Source: CAZTAR01 sp043813895 (GTDB lineage Bacteria; Planctomycetota; Phycisphaerae; UBA1845; UTPLA1). From it: 27,428 bases of DNA. The stretch lies in assembly GCA_043813895.1 (NCBI GenBank), contig JBDRKQ010000057.1:1-27428 (forward strand). The letters are read 5' to 3'. Both the position numbers and the translations under genes were made by a program. The notes under the pieces are model-generated. The model saw only the letters and a program-made list of their open reading frames with translations. It searched no databases and was not told the origin of the DNA. How positions within the stretch are numbered: position 1 is the stretch's first letter; every line of letters starts with the position of its first letter. Shown here piece after piece: positions 22,587 through 27,428 of this stretch.

Positions 22587-24266
22587 ATGGATACAGCAGT
22601 ATCACATCCGCGCATTCTGTTGCTTTCAAAGCCGGGAGCGAGCAGTGACGAGCTTCTGTCACAGCTTCCCGCGGAAGCGGACATCCGCGTTGTCGGTTCT
22701 TTCGACGAGGCGTTGGTGGCCCTTCGCCAAGGCTCTTTCGATCTCGTGGTCAGCGACCAGGGTGATTTCCTGGCGCTGGAACGGGCCGCCATGAACCAAC
22801 AGGCGGCGGTGATCCTGGAGTCGATCGGCCAGGGCGTGTGCATCATCGATCCGAAGGGGCGCTTGATCTGGGCGAATCCGAAGATGAAGAGCTACCCGGA
22901 CGACCTCGTCGCCCAGGTGTGCGCTGTCTGCGTTCGCACTTTCGGCGCGTCGAGCGACCAGGACAAGGGCAAACCTTCACACCACAGGGCGAGGCGATTC
23001 AGCCTGACAGCGGAAAGCGATCAATATTTCGACGTGACGGTGACGCCGGTGGTGAACCACAAGGAGGAGGTGACACAGGTCACGGCGGTTGTTTGGGACG
23101 TGACGTACAGTCGGCGTCTTCAGAAGAAGATCGATGCGATCGACCTTGCGGGCCGTGAAATGGTTCAATTGGACGCCGAGGCCATCGCAGGCATGAACGT
23201 GGAAGAGCGTATCGAGCTGTTGGAGCAGAAGATCCTCAGCTACATGCACAAGCTTCTGGAGTACGACAACTTTGCCGTGCTCCTGATAGACAAGAAGAAC
23301 AATCGCCTGGAGATCGTCCTGCAACACGGAATGTCGGAACGGGCGCGAGACCTGGATATCTTCGCGGTGCCGGAGAACAACGGAATCAGCGGCTACGTCG
23401 CTGCGACGGGCCGGAGCTACATCTGTCACGACACGTCCAAGGATCCGCGCTATCTCAAGGGGCTCGAAACGGCTCGAAGCTCACTGACCGTACCGTTGCG
23501 GCTCCACGACAGGGTGATCGGTGTGTTCGACGTCGAGTCGGACGGCCTGGCCGCCTTCAACGAGGACGACCGGCAATTCGCGGAGATCCTGGCCCGCTAC
23601 ATCGCGATCTCGCTCAACATGCTGGACCTGCTGATCATCGAGCGATACGAGTCAACTGGACAACTCGCGGAAGACGTGCGCGTCGAGATCGCCGGCCCGC
23701 TGAACGACATCATCACCGAAGCCAGCACGCTCATGGAAGAGTACATCGGCAACGACGATCTGCGTCACCGGCTCAACGCGATTTGCGATCACGTCGGGGA
23801 GATCAAGACCACAATGAAGGAGGTCGCTACGTCGCCGACCGGAATCCTCGGGCGCCGCGACGCTGAGGCCGCCAAACGAGACCCGATTCTGGACGGCAAG
23901 CGTGTGCTGGTCGCCGATGACGAGGAGATTATCCGGGAAACGGTCGGCGGCGTCTTGAGCAAGGCGGGATGTGAGGTCGAGACCGCTTCGGACGGCGGCC
24001 AGGCGATCGCGATGCTCGAAAGTCGGCGATACGACCTTGTTCTCGCCGACATCAAGATGCCGAACAAGAGCGGCTATCAGGTGTTCGCGGCGGCCCGTGA
24101 CATAGACGAGCATGTGCCCGTGATCTTGATGACCGGCTTCGGCTACGACCCCAACCACTCAATCGTGCGGGCAAGGCGCGAGGGGCTGACCGCCGTGCTG
24201 TTCAAGCCTTTCAAGGTGGACCAGTTGCTCTCCGAAGTCCGCACAGCGTTCCAACCCCAATCTTAA
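22587..24266 (+). CDS. PAS-GAF response regulator with degenerate histidine-kinase dimerisation domain
   Basis: This 559-residue cytoplasmic regulator has five parts. Residues 1-67 look like a receiver remnant ('RILLLSKPG', 'FDLVVSDQGD') lacking the acidic pair. Residues about 72-185 form a PAS domain ('ESIGQGVCIIDPKGRLIWAN'). Residues about 200-352 form a GAF domain ('GISGYVAATGRSYICHDTSK', 'SLTVPLRLHDRVIGVFDVES'). Residues about 355-425 resemble a kinase DHp helix pair, but the phospho-acceptor histidine is Val366: 'VRVEIAGPL' stands where kinases have 'VAHEINNPL'. There is no ATPase domain. Residues 439-556 are an intact receiver with DD444-445, phospho-Asp488 ('LADIKMP'), Thr516 and Lys540. 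It probably senses a ligand, dimerises through the DHp-like part and is phosphorylated by a kinase outside this window. No DNA-binding output is present. The ribosome site is weak. Confidence 0.87.
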   Translation: MDTAVSHPRILLLSKPGASSDELLSQLPAEADIRVVGSFDEALVALRQGSFDLVVSDQGDFLALERAAMNQQAAVILESIGQGVCIIDPKGRLIWANPKMKSYPDDLVAQVCAVCVRTFGASSDQDKGKPSHHRARRFSLTAESDQYFDVTVTPVVNHKEEVTQVTAVVWDVTYSRRLQKKIDAIDLAGREMVQLDAEAIAGMNVEERIELLEQKILSYMHKLLEYDNFAVLLIDKKNNRLEIVLQHGMSERARDLDIFAVPENNGISGYVAATGRSYICHDTSKDPRYLKGLETARSSLTVPLRLHDRVIGVFDVESDGLAAFNEDDRQFAEILARYIAISLNMLDLLIIERYESTGQLAEDVRVEIAGPLNDIITEASTLMEEYIGNDDLRHRLNAICDHVGEIKTTMKEVATSPTGILGRRDAEAAKRDPILDGKRVLVADDEEIIRETVGGVLSKAGCEVETASDGGQAIAMLESRRYDLVLADIKMPNKSGYQVFAAARDIDEHVPVILMTGFGYDPNHSIVRARREGLTAVLFKPFKVDQLLSEVRTAFQPQS

Positions 24267-24314
24267 TCGTCTCAACCCTCCTGCTCGCCCCGGCCGTGTC
24301 AAACCACCCGGCAT

Positions 24315-24344
24315 TTGCGGCCCACCGTATCAACACTGTAAGAT
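24315..24344 (+). promoter_or_regulatory. Promoter-like element for the double zinc-ribbon gene
   Basis: TTGCGG (24315-24320), an 18-base spacer and TAAGAT (24339-24344) predict a start near 24351. This lies past the upstream in-frame ATG at 24343 and therefore supports the ATG at 24409. Confidence 0.45.
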
Positions 24345-24408
24345 GGTCTCGGCGTCCGTCCGGCTACGGAACGTGCGTTGTCCAACAGCGTCTGGCCGGG
24401 AACTGCTC

Positions 24409-25710
24409 ATGAAGCTTCGATGTCCACGGTGTCGGCAGAAGCTCTCGGTACCTGAGAAGTACGCGGGAAAGGCCGTCAGGTGTCCCGCGTGTAACTGCGC
24501 GCTCCAGGTCCCCAAGTTGCAGGCCGCTATCGGCGGGCAAGTTGATGACGATGGGATGGACCTGGGCAGTTTCGCGGATCTCGAATCACAGAGCACCGTC
24601 CTTTCAAGACGCGAGTTGGCAAAGGCGAGAGCGGCCGAGGAGAAGAAGCGGGTGGACGAAGCGACCCTTCGCACCTGCCCCAATTGCAAGAAGCAGGTTC
24701 ACGTGGAAGACCCATACGCCGACTTGTTGTGCTCGCACTGTTGGGAGCCGATCCCGGCGTTGATCAAGGGGCGCTCGGCCTCGAGCGCGGTGTCGGAAAG
24801 TCGGCTTGCGGCCAAGCAGGGACTGGGTCCCGGAGGCTTCTACCCGGAGTTGGCGACGTGTTTCACCTATCCGGTGCAAGCCCTGGGCTCACTGATCACC
24901 GCCGCGATCGTTGCGATTGCCGCGGGTCTTGTGCCGGTCGCGGTCATGACCGGCGCCACGCGCCTGATGGCGCAATCTTCGGTCGGCACGGCCGAGGGTG
25001 TGCAACAAGGCGATCTCTCGGGAGTCACACTTGTTCTCTTGGGCATTTTCGGTGCGCAGATATTCTTCTTCTCAGCCGTGGCAACGCACGTGTTCCTTGA
25101 CGTAGTCCGCTCCACAAGCATCAGGAACGACCGGCCGCCGAACCTCGCGTGGTCTCCGAGGGAGTGGGGCAACAGCTTCATCGCGTATCTGGTCTTCGCC
25201 TGCTACTACGCCTTGATGTCCTACCTGGTAGCGACGATCGCCGTGGATCGTGACATCACGGAATACCTGTTGAAGGGCTCGGGCGGTTTCAAGGAGATGC
25301 TGACATCGGGCGGGCCGGGTTTGATTGTCGGCCTGGTCTTGGTCTCGTCTGTCATCCCCATGAGCCTGATCGGGATCGCGCTCGGTTCGGTCACGCAAGG
25401 ACTCAACCCGATGAATGTGTTGAAGTCTATCGGCCGGACGCACGCCCATTACGCTTTTCTGGTTGTGCTGCTATCGGTCTACGTGGTCTCGTTCGGCGCC
25501 GCGTTCGCCGCCATTCTCTTCGACTGGTTCCTGCCGCAGTTCGACCTGATGGTGGCGGGCTCCAAGGAAGGCGATCTCGCGCAGGTCGGCCTGGCCCTGC
25601 TGGCATGGGGCGCAGTCATGGGCTTCTTCTACTACGGCACATACGTGTTGGCCCGCCTGCACGGCCTGTTCGCGCGGGCATTCCGCAAGGGCCTCCAGTT
25701 TGGAATGTAG
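24409..25710 (+). CDS. Double zinc-ribbon multi-pass membrane protein
   Basis: This 433-residue protein begins with an MJ0042-like ribbon (C5-x2-C8 ... C25-x2-C28, 'CPRCRQKLSVPEKYAGKAVR'). A charged helical stretch (about 40-88) leads to a second ribbon (C90-x2-C93 ... C108-x2-C111, 'CPNCKKQ', 'CSHCWEP'). About six membrane segments follow (roughly 155-180, 210-235, 262-285, 310-335, 355-380 and 392-415). The membrane part recalls YIP1/DUF-type domains seen in other bacterial ribbon proteins, but I cannot name it with confidence. Function is unknown. The start at 24409 is supported by the downstream promoter and by the ribbon beginning at once after the Met. Confidence 0.82.
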   Translation: MKLRCPRCRQKLSVPEKYAGKAVRCPACNCALQVPKLQAAIGGQVDDDGMDLGSFADLESQSTVLSRRELAKARAAEEKKRVDEATLRTCPNCKKQVHVEDPYADLLCSHCWEPIPALIKGRSASSAVSESRLAAKQGLGPGGFYPELATCFTYPVQALGSLITAAIVAIAAGLVPVAVMTGATRLMAQSSVGTAEGVQQGDLSGVTLVLLGIFGAQIFFFSAVATHVFLDVVRSTSIRNDRPPNLAWSPREWGNSFIAYLVFACYYALMSYLVATIAVDRDITEYLLKGSGGFKEMLTSGGPGLIVGLVLVSSVIPMSLIGIALGSVTQGLNPMNVLKSIGRTHAHYAFLVVLLSVYVVSFGAAFAAILFDWFLPQFDLMVAGSKEGDLAQVGLALLAWGAVMGFFYYGTYVLARLHGLFARAFRKGLQFGM

Positions 25711-25747
25711 CAGAGCGAGCTGCAGTCGTTGCAGCCGACGTCTGCCC

Positions 25748-25774
25748 ACACCAGCCTGAAGCGCAAGCGAGGGT
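25748..25774. repeat. Orphan copy of the 27-nt nested module
   Basis: ACACCAGCCTGAAGCGCAAG followed by CGAGGGT matches 18970-18996 and the reverse of 3336-3362. Here no GTAGCG ends flank it. Confidence 0.7.
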
Positions 25775-25797
25775 GCAATCTCGATACGTTGGGTGCC

Positions 25798-25830
25798 ATG
25801 CTTTCACGCGACGTAGTCGCGGGTAAGCAT
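25798..25830. repeat. Interrupted hairpin downstream of the zinc-ribbon gene
   Basis: ATGCTT (25798) pairs with AAGCAT (25825-25830), and CGCGA pairs with TCGCG inside it. It lies 90 bases after the stop of the double zinc-ribbon gene and just before the insertion sequence. It might act as a 3' end; no U-run follows. Confidence 0.45.
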
Positions 25831-25994
25831 GTCGAATGCCGAGTGAACATGCCTACCCCGCATATTTCATGAGTTACAGCGTGGCTCCGTGATTGGTGAT
25901 GTTTGTGCCGATGTTGCTGTGAGGTTAGATCGGCCGCCTCTTCGGCGCGTAAGGCCCCCTTACCCCCACACGTGAAGTCGAGTTTTTCAGGGGA

Positions 25995-27320
25995 TCAGCC
26001 CGGGACAAGGCGTTCGACGAGACGTGAGAGAAGGGGTCGGTAGGGATAGCTGCTGCACAGATGCAGCACGACGCGTCGCACGCTGACCACGACGCGGGCG
26101 GCGACCTTCAAGAGCTTGAGCCGGATCGTATCCACACGCGCCGCCGCCAGGTCCGTGTCCTTCAAGCCCTCGCGCCGCAGGTGTTCGATCAACACGTACG
26201 CCGCCGACGCCAACAGCAGGCGGAGTTGGTTGGCCACGAACTTGCTGCAACTCGTTCGGTCGGCGAACAGGTAGAGCTGCTGCTCCTTGATGCGATTCTC
26301 CATCTCGCCGCGCTGCGTGTAAATGGCATCGTAAATGGCACTCGGCGTTTCGTCGAGATTGGTCACGACGAACCGTGCGTTGGCCCCCTTGGACAGATGT
26401 TCGGCCTTGAGGATCACGCGGCGCTCGCGGTCCCACGACTTCGCGCCGTACATAAACTCGTGGAAGTTTCGTTGCTTCTCGCCGGCGGCCTTGAACTCCT
26501 GCTCTGCGACGGCCATAAACGGCTGAGCGATCGGCTTGAGACGTGCGTTCGTCGCCAGGCCCACCACGTAGCCGATGTCGTGTTTGTCGCAGTATTTCAG
26601 GGTTTTCCAGCGGCAGAAGCCGGCGTCGCCGCGGAAGATGATACGCGTCTTGGGCCAAGCCTTGCGGATGCGCCGAACCAGCAGCTTGAGGATGCCGCGG
26701 CTGTGCTTCGCCGCGTCGATCTTGCTCGGCCGCAGATAAGCACAAAGTAGCCGTCCGTCGCAAAACACATAGAGCGGCAGGAAGCAGTAGTGGTTGTAGT
26801 AGCCGTGAAAGAACTTTCCTTCCTGGTCGCCGTAAACGGCGTCGTCGGACGCGTCGAAGTCGAGGGTGATCTCCTTCGGCGGTTGGCGGTACGACGCGAT
26901 GAACTGGTCCACGAACACGGCACTCATGCGTGCGAGCGACCGGCGATTCACCCAGTTCTCGAATCGACACAGTGTCGGCGGCGAAGCAAGTGGATCCTCC
27001 GGGTCCGGCGCGAACCCGGCGAGCATCTGCATGATCGGATCACGGCGAAGTGTCTGATGATCGTTGCCGTCCTCGTAGCCCATCGCGATGCCGAACACAC
27101 GCTGGGCCAGCAGGGTCTTCACGTCGTGCTCGATCCGGCTTGGATCCCGCGGATCCGTGATGCACGCGGCCAAGGCGTCCAGCAGCCCGGTTCGACGATC
27201 AGCCTCCCGGAGCAGCAACGCCCCGGCGTCCGAGGTGAGATGCCCGCCGTTGAAATCGGCGAGAATTCGCTTGCGAGAAAGACTGGAAAAGCCAAGCGTG
27301 CTGCGGTTACACTCCGTCAT
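25995..27320 (-). CDS. IS1380-family DDE transposase
   Basis: This 441-residue transposase is of normal length for IS1380. DDE residues are visible: D154/D156 in 'ITLDFDASDDAVYGDQEG', D232 in 'IIFRGDAGF', and E341 within 'YTQRGEMENRIKE' (Y334, R337, E341). The N-terminus 'ADFNGGHLTSDAGALLLRE' is typical of the family. No frameshift or stop is seen, so it is probably active. ATG at 27320 has AGGAGG seven bases upstream, but that site lies inside a long stem (27323-27389). The longer frame from 27359 is not used. Confidence 0.93.
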   Translation of the reverse strand: MTECNRSTLGFSSLSRKRILADFNGGHLTSDAGALLLREADRRTGLLDALAACITDPRDPSRIEHDVKTLLAQRVFGIAMGYEDGNDHQTLRRDPIMQMLAGFAPDPEDPLASPPTLCRFENWVNRRSLARMSAVFVDQFIASYRQPPKEITLDFDASDDAVYGDQEGKFFHGYYNHYCFLPLYVFCDGRLLCAYLRPSKIDAAKHSRGILKLLVRRIRKAWPKTRIIFRGDAGFCRWKTLKYCDKHDIGYVVGLATNARLKPIAQPFMAVAEQEFKAAGEKQRNFHEFMYGAKSWDRERRVILKAEHLSKGANARFVVTNLDETPSAIYDAIYTQRGEMENRIKEQQLYLFADRTSCSKFVANQLRLLLASAAYVLIEHLRREGLKDTDLAAARVDTIRLKLLKVAARVVVSVRRVVLHLCSSYPYRPLLSRLVERLVPG

Positions 27321-27322
27321 CG

Positions 27323-27389
27323 AACGGCCTCCTTGCCCTGGGCTGAATGTTCTTGACAAACACCCAGTCTACGGGACAAAGAGGCCGTT
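27323..27389 (-). promoter_or_regulatory. Stem burying the transposase ribosome-binding site
   Basis: In minus-strand RNA, AACGGCCUCUUUGUCC (27389-27374) can pair over all 16 bases, with two G-U pairs, to GGGCAAGGAGGCCGUU (27338-27323). The second arm contains the AGGAGG ribosome site. The loop is 35 bases. Transcripts entering from outside the element would form the full stem; transcripts from the inner promoter would lack part of the first arm. Confidence 0.65.
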
Positions 27390-27419
27390 TCTATACGCTA
27401 ATCTGCTCGGGCTGATGAA
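27390..27419 (-). promoter_or_regulatory. Possible internal promoter of the insertion sequence
   Basis: On the minus strand TTCATC (27419-27414), an 18-base spacer and TATAGA (27395-27390) overlap the terminal repeat. The start point would be near 27383, inside the first arm of the stem. The -35 match is weak. Confidence 0.35.
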
Positions 27420-27428
27420 ATATCCGGG

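Larger units (their letters stand above)
25857..27428 (-). mobile_element. Complete IS1380-family insertion sequence, 1572 bp
   Basis: The element is bounded by 17-nt terminal inverted repeats that match at 15 of 17 positions: 25857-25873 (CCCGCATATTTCATGAG) and 27412-27428 (reverse CCCGGATATTTCATCAG). It encodes one intact transposase on the minus strand. The 138 bases between the left end and the transposase stop carry no gene and include a short hairpin (GTAAGG/CCTTAC near 25949-25963). The right terminal repeat ends on the last base of the window, so a target-site duplication cannot be checked. Confidence 0.88.

Overview
The window is a GC-rich bacterial chromosome segment that looks planctomycetal, perhaps Phycisphaerae-like. 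This lineage call is inference. It rests on pseudopilin-like tails of the planctomycete type, zinc-ribbon-headed membrane proteins, many lipoproteins with little other homology, a small 'SRAGVHKRMKEGG' helix-turn-helix protein, and intergenic DNA packed with interspersed palindromic repeats. I find 20 chromosomal protein genes plus one complete IS1380-family insertion sequence at the right edge. I see no rRNA, tRNA or CRISPR.

Layout: 1-6159 is read leftward and holds an HTH protein, a secreted lipoprotein, a zinc-ribbon/DUF4190/pseudopilin-like hybrid and a membrane-anchored protein with a pseudopilin-like tail. At 6404-8092 there is a rightward secreted S41-type protease with two duplicated Ig-like (Big_5) domains, convergent with a leftward lipoprotein (8424-9299). 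A good promoter at 9683-9711 precedes three consecutive predicted lipoproteins (9880-12113). The first two are tandem DsbA-like paralogues, one of which has lost the nucleophilic cysteine. Next come a four-TM PIN-TRAM protein, a short conserved helical protein, two small zinc-ribbon membrane proteins (one with a bacterial PH domain), and a leftward CBS-pair protein. A rightward series follows: two adjacent M16 peptidase genes, a large polytopic membrane protein, a lipoprotein alpha/beta hydrolase, a PAS-GAF-receiver regulator whose kinase core is degenerate, and a double zinc-ribbon membrane protein. The IS1380 element (25857-27428) closes the window, and its terminal repeat coincides with the last base.

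How genes may work together: the M16 pair has complementary active-site halves. The first protein has the Arg/Tyr pair and no zinc motif; the second has the zinc motif and no Arg/Tyr pair. This suggests an obligate heterodimer. The DsbA-like pair suggests an envelope thiol-redox module in which one copy has been repurposed. The S41 protease, the M16 pair and six predicted lipoproteins give the region an envelope and proteolysis flavour.

At least three families of interspersed palindromic units sit between genes: a GTAGCG...CGCTAC unit of exactly 73 bp in three copies, a CACTGGCGG palindrome with a 75-bp composite form, and a GTGGCAC double-hairpin unit. They lie mostly at gene 3' ends or between convergent genes and explain most of the longer gaps. 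All calls come from reading the sequence; no database search was run.
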